A stretch of 64,000 nucleotides of DNA from Siphonodentalium dalli (GCA_032622095.1 CP136069.1:83538958-83602957), one strand, 5' to 3'. Counted from the stretch's first letter, positions 1 to 12,574 are shown. Made by a program: numbers and translations. The notes: generated by a model from the letters alone, not told the origin.

Positions 1-640
1 AATGACTACTTAAGGACCATAACTCTATCAAATTTTATCGGACCGGGCCGGTTTTCTAACTCGTCCGAGGTATTCTTGGGAGACACCTATATATCAAAAT
101 TTCAATCAAATAGGATGATGTTTGTTAAATTATCGCGCTAACGAGCTGATAATTTGTGAAAAAATGACTAATTAAGGGCCATAACTCTATCAAATTTTAT
201 CAGACCTGGCCGGTTTTCGAACTTGACCGAGATATTCTTAGGAGACACCTATAAACCAAATTTCAATCAAATCGGATAACGTTTGTTGAAGTTATCGCGC
301 TAACGAGCTGAAAATTAGTGAAAAATGACTAATTAAAGGCCATAACTCTATCAAATTTTATTGGACCAGGCCGGTTTTCGAACTCGTCCGAGATATTCTT
401 GGGAGACACCTATATACCAAATTTCAATCAAATCGGATAACGTTTGTTGAAGTTATCGCGCTAACGAGCTGAAAATTCGTAAAAAAAAGACTAATTAAGG
501 GCCATAACTCTATCAAATTTTATCGGACGAGGCCGGTTTTCGAACTCATCCGAGATATTCTTGGGAGACACCTATATACCAAATTTCAATCAAATCGGAT
601 AACGTTTGTTGAAGTTATCGCGCTAACGAGCTAAAAATTC
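1..640. repeat. Tandem array, ~161-bp unit, four copies
   Basis: Four near-identical units start with the shared phrase CCATAACTCTATCAAATTTT at about 17, 178, 340 and 501. Each ends with a block reading TTATCGCGCTAACGAGCT. A truncated fifth start lies near 648. The array runs off the left edge, so its full size is unknown. Sequences of this style are common non-coding repeats in molluscan genomes (family knowledge). No coding capacity is seen. Confidence 0.9.
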
Positions 641-1350
641 AAAGGGCCATAACTCTGTAATAAATGTGCGGACGAACCCGATTTTTTTGTCTGCAGCTTA
701 CGTGCATGGATATGTACTCACACACCAAAAAAAATTTATAAGCAAAACACGCCGCCCGCCGCCCCTCATCAAACTATAAGACGAGTTTTTTTCCAAAACT
801 CGACTAAAAAGTGCTGAAGGGTACACAGGTTTTGAAAATGTGCTGAAGGGTACACATGTTTTGAAAATGGGCTGAAGGGTACATGTACAAAGGGTTTTCT
901 ATTGGTGCTGTCACAGTTACATTGACTATGTTACTGAAAGTCTGGTGCCCATCAGCACTTTGTTTTCAGTTCATTGTAATTTGTAGGTGAGAGTATCCTC
1001 TTCAGCACAACTACATGTATACCCACTAGGGCCCTGCAAATCGAATCAATCAATTCAGAATCTTTCGTCTGATCTGATTCGATACTGATTAGAATTTTAT
1101 TGAATCTTTGTCATCAGGCCATCCCCATGACCATATCGTCTATGTTCAGACCACAACAGTTTTTTTAGAATGCAGATGGGTGAATATCTGAAAACTGTAC
1201 AATTTGGAAGATTGCATTACGCGAAATTCAAAGAGAAAAACATTTCCATGTCGAACCTGATGACTTACCATGAATTAGGGTTTGCTTCGGCACGCTGGAA
1301 TTTTATTGCTATTGCCATGGCAACATGACTTAATTAAGCAAAGTAGTAAT
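641..1350. other. Intergenic, with a short 3-copy repeat
   Basis: Nothing gene-like is visible. At about 811-890 a ~30-bp phrase (GTGCTGAAGGGTACACA followed by GTTTTGAAAAT) is repeated three times in decaying form. The rest is AT-rich sequence. Confidence 0.5.
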
Positions 1351-1599
1351 ATATGTCACTCCTGTTACTAACAAACAACAATCAGCTTACACCAATAGCA
1401 GTCATTTCATATGACTAAAATATATTTATTGTTATTACCTTTTGTTAATTCTTGGAAATAATTGAGCTTGAATAAGCTCATGATAGTGAATATGTTTAAA
1501 ATCTCTATAAGCATGGGTGAACTCACCCATTTGTTGCATAAAAGTACAAAACTGATTACTCTGTAGGCCATGAACTTAAGAGTTCCAAGTTGATCATAT

Positions 1600-1668
1600 T
1601 TCAGGGTTTCCGCTAGGGGTCGGGGGAATGGGTCCGGCAGCTGCTATGGGGGAAACCCAGTAAATAAT
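1600..1668. repeat. Short GC-rich repeat, copy 1
   Basis: A GC-rich patch runs from AGGGTTTCCGCTAGGG to GGGGGAAACCC, so its ends are roughly inverted. A similar patch sits at 2808-2882, ending GGCGGAAACCC. It is probably a very short MITE-like repeat. Its boundaries are uncertain. Confidence 0.35.
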
Positions 1669-2587
1669 TAAATATATGAAGACCGATTTATCTGTAATTT
1701 TGCCATTTACCGTACTGGCCGATGTACATGTATAAGTCGCAACTTTCTAACCCAATTTCCCTTATTAAAAACTTCCTGCGACTTATGGATCGGTATGTCA
1801 TGAGGGGCATTTTTCATCAGGATTTTGAGAAACAAACGGCGATCACAGGTAAGCAACAAGACAAAATGCCGGCGCAAACTAAATCTAAAAATATGATAAA
1901 TCCTATATTAAAAAAAAGAAATAAACAAACCCATTCTCACTGTGTCTGTGTGTCTTTATTTTATTCCCTGTCTCACATTTATATCAAATTATATGTATTA
2001 GTATCTGATAATTCAACTGCAAAAGAGCAGCAAAACATTGGGCGTCCTTGACCTGACTAATAATCGTGGACATGTGCATGATATTCAATGACTGCGGTAT
2101 AATAGCTTTGATTATCTCTATTATTGTGACACAGTTAACTGCACGTGTCTGCAAACTTCTACTAGATGACGTCACATCGGAATGATTATCTAAGCCAGCC
2201 CGGGAACGAGCATTAGACAAACTCTTACTCTGAATGGGGCCGCGAACTTGTGTATGTTGCACAAAGATTCTTTAATGATGATCGCCATTAGCCCAAGCGT
2301 TTTCATGCTTCAGTTCGCGACAATGAGGCAACCACTAAATTAACGATCCATTGCCCTAAAACAACAGTAAGCCAATTCGCAATTTTATATTACTATAAAT
2401 GATACGATATTTGTGTGTTTCCTCATGCCTCAAATTATACACATGTTTTATACAAGTTGGAATAATGATGAATATATTAGTACAAACGCCTCGTCAATAT
2501 TCACATCAAGATAATAAATGAGGCAGTTTTTATGATCCACGTTCCCATACTCTGAAGTAAATTGAACCAATGATATCTCCCTTGATA

Positions 2588-2620
2588 GGGAATTCCCCAC
2601 CAATCACGTGGGGGAATCCC
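2588..2620. repeat. Small inverted repeat (hairpin)
   Basis: ATTCCCCAC and GTGGGGGAAT form arms around a 7-base loop (CAATCAC). It is isolated, with no sign of a terminator or RNA gene around it. Confidence 0.4.
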
Positions 2621-2807
2621 GTGGAACTATTTGTGGGGTGTCACTATTTATGGTTTGTTCATGCTGTTATTATTTTTCTTCTGAAGATGGACTGTGTCGA
2701 TTCCATTTGGTCATTATTAATGAAAATAGGATTAGATATCATATATAGCCTGCCGAGACAGACAAGACTGAATAAGTTTTTAATAATGTCATTTATTTGT
2801 GTATGAG

Positions 2808-2882
2808 CGGGATTTCATGGCAAAGGTCGGCAGGGGGAATGGGTCCGGGCGGCGGACCCGCAGCCGGCCTGGCGGAAACCCT
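2808..2882. repeat. Short GC-rich repeat, copy 2
   Basis: This GC-rich patch shares GGGGGAATGGGTCCGG with the copy near 1630 and ends GGCGGAAACCC. It sits in AT-rich surroundings, so it stands out by composition. Confidence 0.35.
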
Positions 2883-4272
2883 GTATTTGCATAAGTATCG
2901 ACACTTTGTACCAATCCCAATATAATAATAACTGTTTTTCTTTGGATGAGTATTATTTTTAACAAAATATAAATATGCACTGGTAACAGGAGTGACATTG
3001 GTAACAGGAGTGACATTTTGGTAACAGGATTGACCCTCCTGGTTTTCACAATGTGGCCATATACATTGAATATTGGTACACAATAATGTTATGTCACTCA
3101 AGAATCTTGCTTTTTTATGTGATCATCTTCTGCAAAAACTCAAACCATGTTTGGCTAGGTCAACACTCTGGCTGGCACTCGACTGGTGGGCATCAACAGA
3201 TGGATAAAATTGGACTCATAGGCTGATTCAGAAAAAGAATAGGTTTGGGTTTTCACAATTCACCCTGTGTAAATTGGTCTGTCTGTGAATTATATTGAGA
3301 GCTAAGACTATTTATAAAAGTATGCAACTGTTTTGCTTGTTGGTGGGATAACTTGGAATAAATATCAAAAGATTTGCTGTAGCCACCAAGACTAGTCTCT
3401 GCATCTCTGATGTGACTCTTGTTGGAAATAGAGTATAAAATCTTATTTTGAATCAAACCGGAATATCAAATCATTCCGACTCAATTTGACTCTTCAATAC
3501 TAGTAGTTCACATGTGACTTTTTCCATTAAGACATAGCTAGAAGCTGAATAACACAAGACTTCAATTTATGGTCTTTATTTTAAACATAACTGTGCTATC
3601 AATTTCTGATATTTTATATGTGGCAACTTTAATGAAGTTGACCATGGCCTGAATGGAGGGGGCGGGGGCTTGCAAGATATCAAACAACAAATATAAAACA
3701 TATATTACTTCATTTTGTTTTCAAATATTGAATTTCCTTCTTGTGATGAAAAGTGATGACTGCAGACTTTGGTGATCTTAATTGACAAGAACTGGCTAAT
3801 CAAAGTGTTGTTGGCAATAAATGTTCATTGCACATATCGTTACTGTCACTCCTGTTACCAAAAAAGTAACAGGAGTGACAGTAACAGGAGTGACATATAT
3901 GGCAGTTAATGACAAATTTCTAAAAATGTATTTGGATTTGAAAATTAAACACTCATGTTTTGCATAAAAGACTCATTCTAGAATACCGGTATGAAAAACG
4001 TATTCCTGATACATCGAAAATGATGAAAGAAATTATATTGTGGTAACATGAGTGACTTACAATTAACCTACTCGCCTCATTTGTTCATTAATGCTCTCCG
4101 GTATGCATAAATGATATCAAATCACCACTATTTCGACTTTTGTTGGGATTACCTATTTGGTGACCTTCCCTCTGGTGGCAGGTTCCTCGAGAAGGCTACT
4201 TTACACCCTCATATAATTCCTTGATATACTCTTGGTAACAGGAGTGACACAGAAATTTGTAACAGGAGCAAT

Positions 4273-5160
4273 GAGATCTATATTTTCAAGTTTAAATGAA
4301 GAAAGTCCATATTCCAGTTATAGTCGTTTTGTTCAAGTTTCGTGGACTCAAATAGGATTGAATATGTGAGATTTGTCTGATCTCTTCAGGAAAAAAATAT
4401 AGTCTATACTGTTCAATGTAGAAAAGTAACATTCAGAAATTCATGACATGGACTCATGTTGGCTCTGTAAAAATCCAACAGCTCAGACTTTGGTTCAGTT
4501 TTTTTGTCTGAATATCATCCTAATTATCATGGTACCTAGAAAAAATTATTATTTGGTTTTCTCCTGTTGCACAAACTTCTGTAATTATAGGACCAATGGT
4601 TGTAACACCAAATTGTACACTTTTCAGATATTCACCTACAAATATTTTGGGAACTGAATGACATCATTTCGGCTAAAATGGGAACCAATGGTTCATATCT
4701 GACATCTAATAAGTATTCAGTATCCCGGTGTGTTTGAACCGGATATTCTGAGAGTTTAAAATAATAATTGATTTTTCTTCGAAATTGAGGAACACTGAAG
4801 GGCCCAATCATCGTGATATGGCTCACAATTATCAGACATTCATTTAAAATGGTATATGTTGGTACAAATGTCATTTAAACCAATAGTTTTCTTATAAGTG
4901 GAAACGATCTGGTGAAATTTAGCAAAAAGTGTCAAATTTTACCACTTTCGGTCGCCATTTTGTCTGCCATTTTGAATATTGACAATCGACTTGTACACAA
5001 AATGACATATGTCTGTCAGACAACAATAATGAAAGTGTCAATGACACTGTAGCTCAACTTCGAAAGGGAATAATTTCATGTGTTACAGTCAATGGAGTGA
5101 TTAGGAATGTGGAAAGTTGAAAGGCCTAGTTACATGTAGATACTATGAACAGTCGCAGGT
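4273..5160. other. No gene seen
   Basis: AT-rich sequence with no supported gene. At 5029-5062 a short palindromic phrase (GTGTCAATGACAC followed by TGTAGCTCAACTT) matches, inverted, the right flank of the tandem array near 43680. This indicates a shared repeat end. Confidence 0.4.
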
Positions 5161-5199
5161 ACAGACAACACTGTTGCAAATGATCCACACTATTTAAGT

Positions 5200-5327
5200 T
5201 TCATTTCCAAACAGTGGCGGCCTATTTGGCCAAGCCGCTCCTGTACAATATAATCATGTTTATTTCTGAATACTTCACTGTCAGGATTATGTTTGTAAAT
5301 ATTGTACAAATAAACAATCAATCAATC
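5200..5327 (+). mobile_element. LINE/SINE-like 3' tail
   Basis: A GC-rich hairpin (GGCGGCC TATTT GGCCAAGCC) is followed by an AATAAA-containing stretch and ends in a short AATC repeat. This is the usual 3'-tail layout of a truncated non-LTR retroelement. No coding part is present and the family is not assigned. Confidence 0.35.
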
Positions 5328-5384
5328 CATAAATATTAAGTAGACAGCTCAATCTCTGTACAAGCCTGAATTTAGTGCGTCTGA

Positions 5385-5800
5385 CATTTGCAGAATAAAG
5401 TCCACAGAGGGTGAATTTAGTGACACTATCCTGCATACATGTAGTAGGCTAGCATCACCAAACTCACCCTCTGGGAACCTCATTCTGCTTAGGCCTCATC
5501 TTCTGGGAAGTATAGGTCTATTGTCTCAAATTAACATTTTTTTTTTTACTTTTTCCCTTCTGTTCAGTTTCTGTATCTCCTAATTTGCAGAACATAAGTT
5601 ACAAAATTGAGGTGACAGTGGTGACTAATGGGTGAACATCACCAACTTGAACTGGGGAACTTCAATCTGATCCTTGGTCTCCCATGTAGCAGTTGAGGCC
5701 TTAGCAGAATGAGGTCCTCACAATGTGAATTTGGTGGCGATATCCCGCACAGCACCACTAAATTCACCCTCTGGGAACCTCATTCTGCAAATGTCAGACA
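5385..5800. repeat. Palindromic 'GGTGAATTTAGTGATGCTA' repeat cluster A
   Basis: Two palindromic cores of about 100 bp (about 5394-5492 and 5704-5792). Each has GAATGAGGTCC and AGGGTGAATTT on one arm and their reverse complements on the other. About 200 bp of shared filler lies between them. The same family recurs at 46.66-48.13 kb and 62.53-63.1 kb. Confidence 0.7.
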
Positions 5801-5914
5801 CACTAAATTCAGGCTTGTCTCTGCATGAATGAACAACATGATTCCAGTGGGACTGGGAAGGTCCAGAACTTGCAAAAGTGATGTGCACACATGTGTTTGT
5901 GGTTAAATAATATT

Positions 5915-5978
5915 TCCAATGTATTAAAATTTTATGTGAATGTGGAGAGACTGGTACTATCAAACATTTCGACCCAAC
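5915..5978 (+). pseudogene. LINE C-terminal fragment, 5' part
   Basis: One frame reads a cysteine knuckle with residues LCECGETGTIKHF (codons about 5931-5969). It resembles the C-x-C-G...H-F zinc knuckle at the C-terminus of LINE polyproteins, including the one at 32.7 kb. It is cut by insertion of the hAT-like element starting at 5979 and may resume after 10133. It is short, so only tentative. Confidence 0.3.
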
Positions 5979-6142
5979 TAGGCTTGCCACGATTATTCGA
6001 TTAATCGACTAACCTTTGGCAGATGTGGTAGTTGACGGTTATTTACTTTCGTCGACTAATTGCCTGTTCTGTGGTCACTTCTGATGCGGCTTCCTTTGAT
6101 ATCGCAGCCGACGTTTGGCAGTCATCTTCAAAAGTTTGTGTA

Positions 6143-7902
6143 CTGTTATGCCCTAAGTAAATGGCCCATCTAACTGAAGTGGCACCCCAGTTTAACTGCG
6201 TTCCGTTTTAACCGCGGTTATAAGATGCGTTTAAAACGCAAGAGAACCGAATAAATTGTGCGGTTAAAACGGATACATCGCGGTTAAACCAGTATATGTC
6301 GCTCTTAATGGAACAGATACCATATGGCGTATATGGCGTGTCATGTTTTAGTTGGCATGCTCGTTAGACAAGTTAGCACAAATAACATGGCATTGTCCCT
6401 TTCAATATCAATATTTTTTGTTGTGGATCTTCTATTTATTTTGGATAAATAGAACAGACATTCATATACCAATATTTTATGTTTTGGGTAAACGGAAGAT
6501 TGTGATGTATGGCGTGAAAAAATAAAAGTGTTTATGTGTGTTTTATTTATTTTTGGATTTCTTTTTATTATAATGTTGTATACTTTATAGTAGCCTTTTG
6601 GTGAAAATAACAGTTGGGCTAACCCCGACGGGTAATCGGAATTCTTACGGCCCATTTTCGACTTTAACCATCGATAAAATAAATATTTATATATAAATAT
6701 AATTATTCGACAATTTAGCTGACGAGTGCCGGTCACTTTCAATGTAAGGAAACGCGTTTAAAATGGAACAACCTCAAAACGGAAAAAAAGCATTCAAACG
6801 GATGAAATGGCCACTGAATTTCAAACGGATTCGAGTGGATAATTACATGTATATAATAATATAAAGTGGGGGTTAGAGTCCCACACATGCATCATAAATG
6901 TAAAGTGAGGGACACAAAACTGCGTTTAAACGGAACAACCGCACTCTTCAAACGTCGGGCATTATTCGGATATCGGAAACCGATATTTAAGTTTTCCGAT
7001 CTTGCATTCGTTGCTATATAATCATAATTAACTACAAACGTGACACGCCAGCTAGATTCGCGAATTGCGTATGTACTATTACTAGTATTAAATTCAGCAC
7101 TCTACTTTGCTTCAAACATAAGCATGTATTTTTTCTCAAGCCGAACAACGGACGTATACTAGAACATAAATGTATACGGATATCGCGAATTGCGTATGTA
7201 CTATTACTAGTATTAAATTCAGCACTCTACTTTGCTTCAAACATAAGCATGTATTTTTTCTCAAGCCGAACAACGGACGTATACTAGAACATAAATGTAT
7301 ACGGATATCGGAAACCGATATTTAAGTTTTCCGATCTTGCATTCGTTGCTATATAATCATAATTAACTACAAACGTGACACGCCAGCTAGATTCGCGAAT
7401 TGCGTATGTACTATTACTAGTATTAAATTCAGCACTCTACTTTGCTTCAAACATAAGCATGTATTTTTTCTCAAGCCGAACAACGGACGTATACTAGAAC
7501 ATAAATGTATACGTCAAAATTATACAGTTTTCAACAAGTCGGGATTAAAACATAAAATATATCGTGTTGAGTACCGATGGTGATAACAAAAACATACAAT
7601 CAACTCCTGGTCGATTATGAAGTTACCACTTTGCGTGATCGTTAAAACACAAAACGATAACATACACTGGTAGATGCATGGGTAGTGCCCCTCTCTTTCC
7701 CATTAAATATTCAAATACCGGAAGGTTAACGTTTACATGCAGTGTAACCGCAGTTAAGGGTTATTAACTGCGGTTAACTAACCGCATGTAACTGAGATGT
7801 CACCGCAGTTACGGCAAATAACTGCAGTGCGGTTACGGTTTAACCGCAGTTGTAAACAGATTATAACTGCAGTTAATGGGTCATTTACTTAGGGCATAAC
7901 AG
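6143..7902. mobile_element. TA-flanked TIR element, copy A
   Basis: It starts CTGTTATGCCCTAAGTAAAT and ends with the inverse, ATTTACTTAGGGCATAACAG. A TA lies just outside at 6141-6142. The subterminal zones are dense in AACCGCAGTTA-type motifs in both orientations. A ~335-bp internal duplication (the GCGAATTGCGTATG block occurs near 7060, 7185 and 7395) makes it longer than copy B. TA targets suggest the Tc1/mariner group. No transposase is visible. A 133-codon minus-strand open stretch is not supported as a gene. Confidence 0.75.
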
Positions 7903-7929
7903 CTGTTATGCCCTAAGTAAATGGCCCAT
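7876..7929. repeat. Junction palindrome of the dimer
   Basis: The abutting right TIR of copy A and left TIR of copy B form a palindrome of about 54 bp with a single mismatched pair. It is centred between 7902 and 7903. Confidence 0.85.
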
Positions 7930-9339
7930 CTAACTGAAGTGGCACCCCAGTTTAACTGCGTTCCGTTTTAACCGCGGTTATAAGATGCGTTTAAAACGCA
8001 AGAGAACCGAATAAATTGTGCGGTTAAAACGGATACATCGCGGTTAAACCAGTATATGTCGCTCTTAATGGAACAGATACCATATCATTGGCGTATATGG
8101 CGTGTCATGTTTTAGTTGGCATGCTCGTTAGACAAGTTAGCACAAATAACATGGCATTGTCCCTTTCAATATCAATATTTTTTGTTGTGGATCTTCTATT
8201 TATTTTGGATAAATAGAACAGACATTCATATACCAATATTTTATGTTTTGGGTAAACGGAAGATTGTGATGTATGGCGTGAAAAAATAAAAGTGTTTATG
8301 TGTGTTTTATTTATTTTTGGATTTCTTTTTATTATAATGTTGTATACTTTATAGTAGCCTTTTGGTGAAAATAACAGTTGGGCTAACCCCGACGGGTAAT
8401 CGGAATTCTTACGGCCCATTTTCGACTTTAACCATCGATAAAATAAATATTTATATAATTATATATAAATATAATTATTCGACAATTTAGCTGACGAGTG
8501 CCGGTCACTTTCAATGTAAGGAAACGCGTTTAAAATGGAACAACATCAAAACGGAAAAAAAGCACTCAAACGGATGAAATGGCCACTGAATTTCAAACGG
8601 ATTCGAGTGGATAATTACATGTATATAATAATATAAAGTGGGGGTTAGAGTCCCACACATGCATCATAAATGTAAAGTGAGGGACACAAAAATGCGTTTA
8701 AACGGAACAACCGCACTCTTCAAACGTCGGGCATTATTCGGATATCGGAAACCGATATTTAAGTTTTCCGATCTTGCATTCGTTGCTATATAATCATAAT
8801 TAACTACAAACGTGACACGCCAGCTAGATTCGCGAATTGCGTATGTACTATTACTAGTATTAAATTCAGCACTCTACTTTGCTTCAAACATAAGCATGTA
8901 TTTTTTCTCAAGCCGAACAACGGACGTATACTAGAACATAAATGTATACGTCAAAATTATACAGTTTTCAACAAGTCGGGATTAAAACATAAAATATATC
9001 GTGTTGAGTACCGATGGTGATAACAAAAACATACAATCAACTCCTGGTCGATTATGAAGTTACCACTTTGCGTGATCGTTAAAACACAAAACGATAACAT
9101 ACACTGGTAGATGCATGGGTAGTGCCCCTCTCTTTCCCATTAAATATTCAAATACCGGAAGGTTAACGTTTACATGCAGTGTAACCGCAGTTAAGGGTTA
9201 TTAACTGCGGTTAACTAACCGCATGTAACTGCGATGTCACCGCAGTTACGGCAAATAACTGCAGTGCGGTTACGGTTTAACCGCAGTTGTAAACAGATTA
9301 TAACTGCAGTTAATGGGTCATTTACTTAGGGCATAACAG
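7903..9339. mobile_element. TA-flanked TIR element, copy B
   Basis: It is head-to-tail with copy A with no base between them. Its sequence is nearly identical apart from small AT-rich indels and lack of copy A's internal duplication. The only other TA flank is at 9340-9341, after copy B, so the pair sits in one target site as a dimer. Confidence 0.75.
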
Positions 9340-10133
9340 TACCTTTGATGTCGTGTTATGGCCTTGCCATTGTTTATGTATTATGTTTAAATGTAAATGT
9401 ATGTTCCTATGGATCTGTAATTAGCGATCACTATATCCAAAATGGACGACGTGCATGGGACTGCATCTATATTTCTTTTTTCAAATTTCATACTGCAAAA
9501 CGTTCACCATTATTGATAATTATTGACAAAGTTCACGGAATGTTCAAAGTTACTAGACAGTTAATCAATAACAAGTTTGTGTCATCACTCATCAGTGCTA
9601 CATACATTACATTCTCCAAATTGGTAACGTATATCCCCCACCCTACTACCACGCTGCACGCACTTTGAATAACAAAACTAAAATTACAGTAACAGGCAGC
9701 GCGCACACACACCGAAGCCCGCGAAATAAATTAAGTGCTATAATATGTCAGGTGACGCAATCGGTACACAATGGGATTTTCTGCAAAACTAACTATATAG
9801 TCTGTTTTCAATAAGTATGCGACAATTCCGCGATGCATGTTCATGGGGAACATTGATTGACTGAACAGATATTTTTTTTATTTCTCGTCCGCGGGAATAA
9901 GGATGAGGAGGGCGTTTACCTGCCGTGTAAATTAAGAGTTTAGGTGGCCGATGACGGGCGGGGGCATCAGAATGACCAGCCTGCTGACTGACAGTTTATA
10001 ACTGTGTTCAGACTGGATATAATGTAGTCATTGTAATTTCGATTTGATCACGTCTTTACCTGGGTGCAATATAGGCCACATACTATAACGGTCATTTAGT
10101 CGATTATGAAAACTCATAGTCGTGGCAACCCTA

Positions 10134-10240
10134 GAACCAACATGATGTTGAACATTCTATGTCAAATCACTTCGGATAAGTCTCTTATCTTCTTATCTAG
10201 ACTTGAAGGACATTCTTGGGAATGTGTCTTTCCACAAACA
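10134..10240 (+). pseudogene. Possible LINE C-terminal fragment, 3' part
   Basis: After the hAT-like insertion the frame seen at 5915-5978 may continue for about 30 codons (NMMLNILCQITSDKSLIF). This is too short to assign alone. It is listed because the insertion site interrupts a continuous reading frame. Confidence 0.2.
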
Positions 10241-10693
10241 TACTAGTAAAAGAACTATCATACAGCTATGCTCTAATTAAATCGACCCCCTTAAATGAAG
10301 TCCACAACGAATATTACCATGGTCAAATGCGGTACTATTATCGTGATTGGACAGCACACTTGGCGGTAACAGATTTGAGAACTACGGTTGACATATGGTA
10401 GCCTATTTCATGATTGCGATCGACCTGCGGTAATGTATTTAACTTTTAACAGTTATTCCCAGAATATCTGGATGGCATTACACTAACTTACACACACCCT
10501 ATATGGCATTTTTCCATGAATATCAGGATGTCGTTATGTATCCTTATTGGGACGGCGTACATGTATGCGCCGTTATCAGTCAGATTTATCTCCTTTGTGT
10601 AGGCACAAAATCCATCACCCATGAATTGATAAACAAAATGAAATACATTGAATATATATACATGTAACATACTGGTAACTACATGTATCTGTG
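10241..10693. other. No gene seen
   Basis: AT-rich unique-looking sequence between the hAT-like element and the 4.56-kb duplication. Nothing can be assigned. Confidence 0.4.
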
Positions 10694-11910
10694 TGATGTT
10701 CTTGCAGTAAAAATCCCATTTTATTATATTTTAATTCAATTACATTTGTTCACAAAATAATGTCAACATGGCGATTTGAAATTGAAACTGAAAATAAAAA
10801 GATCCTAGGAATCCTGTCAGATTCTGGGAATCCTATCAGTAGCTCTAAAAAAGACTAATTGGGCAAGGTTACAGAAAATATTTCCAAAATAAATCACTGT
10901 TTAATTGTTTTATATTCATAAAGACATTTCTTTGTGAATAAAACAGGGTAAATATGCTAAATATTGACATAATTTACGAAATGGTTGTTCCGAAAATGCG
11001 AAGTAAATCCAATTTCAAAATGTATGTTTGAGAGTGCTGGTTCAAGTGACATCACTGTTCATTGACAATTGCATGTTGAGTGACCTATTTTCTCAAGACA
11101 CTGTATTTATCAGCCAATGATGATGGTAACTAACAAAAATAAAAAATCTCAAGCGAGTGAGGAATGTATGGCTAGTTTCTTATAAACACAAATGCATTTT
11201 ATAAGCCAACAAACGGACCGAAAATCACCATTATATATAATTACTTTTGTCACAAATGCGACCCTTGCATTCATATTATATCAACAACAATGGAATATTG
11301 TTCAAGAATAAGACAATTTATTTGCCAGGAAAGTCAACCCCCATTATATATATATACCGGTATACCTGTACTCACTGCACACATTCCTATATTCAGAATT
11401 TATTCAATTAAGAAATTCATTTCATACAGTAAATGTAATATGATATTAAATAAAAACGAGAGGCCGATCACGATCGGCAGATGTTTAACCCATACCTTGG
11501 CGATAGTGATCAGCTATTTTTATAAATCCTTACATCAACCTTTTCATGAGTGCTAAAGTTTCAACAATTCACACTTAATATAGTGATCGTGTGAAAAATA
11601 TTTAGTTATCACATTGTGTCAACATGATTGGTGGAGGATGTTAATATTTTTAAGCAAATAAACCAAATGACCCTCACTATGCAGGTTAGGGGTGTGTTCT
11701 CATCAACTATGCCAAGAACTACATGTATAAACATAATCAATGGAAATATTTGAGTTATCAAATCATATAGAATGGGGTTAATGAACCGTTAATCTTACTC
11801 AAACTAATGAACTGATAAACACAAAATAGTCTATACAAAGCATGTCATTGGATTTAAAAACCCATACAATAAGTCAGTCTCAAGAATACCAGCACCATTA
11901 ATATTACCCT

Positions 11911-12534
11911 TTATTAATCTTTATCCCACAAATATGACGATGATTCTTGGCACACCACCCATTAGTAAAAACTATACTACAAACTTGCTCTGGCTCCTGA
12001 TTAAACAATATATATATCGGTCTAAATTTAAACCAATCACTTTGTCTGTTAATGTTTTCCTCAAAGAGTTGGCATATAGATACGATTGCGAAAAATATAC
12101 AGCACGATGTCAATCGAAACTTTCAGAATTCTTGAAAAACTAGTTCCTTATAGAAAAAGCTTTAAACAAACAGGCGACTTAATAACAAATCGACAAAGAT
12201 ACTTTAATTTTTTAGACTCATATCGTTTATCACGCAGTCAGTTAAAACATATACTATCTACCACCATCTCCACAATAGCCTCTATGTTGAGAGTTGAGTC
12301 CATCCGAAACATCCGACATATTTATAATACATTTACTATATATATACTATGCATATATTTATGTTTTATATAACTTTATACCACTGGTGTGCGAATGCTG
12401 TGAGCCAGGCGAGTGCAGTAAGAAAGAGATATGTGTGAACGCGAGGAATGCCATATATGTATACACATATCAATGCCATTGAACATTCTATATTTGACAC
12501 TCCTCAATGTGATTGTTTCTTCAATAAACATTTA

Positions 12535-12568
<34 letters not shown>
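11911..12568 (+). mobile_element. 5'-truncated LINE with target duplication, unit 1
   Basis: It is flanked by ATATTACCCT at 11901-11910 and again at 12569-12578. The right copy abuts a TA run, so its first two bases are ambiguous. From 11913 a frame reads about 75 residues, including NLLWLLIKQYIYRSKFK and FLKELAYRYDCEKYTA. This is the style of the C-terminal tail of L1/Tx1-like LINE proteins (tentative). The 3' end has AATAAA, then an A run, then (TA)n. Only the end of the coding part survives. Confidence 0.6.

Positions 12569-12574
<6 letters not shown>

Larger units (their letters stand above)
1355..4272. repeat. Motif island 1: scattered GTAACAGGAGTGAC
   Basis: The 14-mer GTAACAGGAGTGAC occurs exactly at 2983, 3001, 3866, 3881 and 4234. 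Its reverse complement occurs at 1355 and 3845. One- to three-base variants lie at 3021, 4043 and 4259. Copies come as doublets or triplets 15-25 bp apart, and later ones are 162-191 bp apart. The sequence between them is not obviously repeated. No ORF with recognisable homology covers the island. The function is unknown. Confidence 0.75.
5979..10133. mobile_element. hAT-like non-autonomous element, 4.2 kb
   Basis: The left end begins TAGGCTTGCCACGATTATTC. The right end, reverse-complemented, begins TAGGGTTGCCACGACTATGA. It is flanked by near-identical 8-bp sequences, GACCCAAC (5971-5978) and GAACCAAC (10134-10141). Eight-bp target duplications and short TIRs are the signature of the hAT superfamily. 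There is no transposase ORF. Most of its length is the nested TA-flanked dimer at 6143-9339. The TIR resembles that of the element at 45438-52198. Confidence 0.75.

Noticed and set aside
1-640. CRISPR-like array
   Set aside because: The repeats are 161-bp contiguous tandem units without unique spacers, in a clearly eukaryotic context.
6341-6742. 133-codon minus-strand ORF, repeated as 104 codons at 8105-8419
   Set aside because: It is repeated only because the transposon is present as a recent dimer. It starts inside AT-rich sequence, has no recognisable domain, and its 5' part differs between copies because of an AT indel.
11934-12113. Independent small gene in the 4.56-kb duplication
   Set aside because: It lies within a target-duplicated, poly(A)-tailed insertion and reads like a LINE C-terminus, so it is treated as LINE residue.
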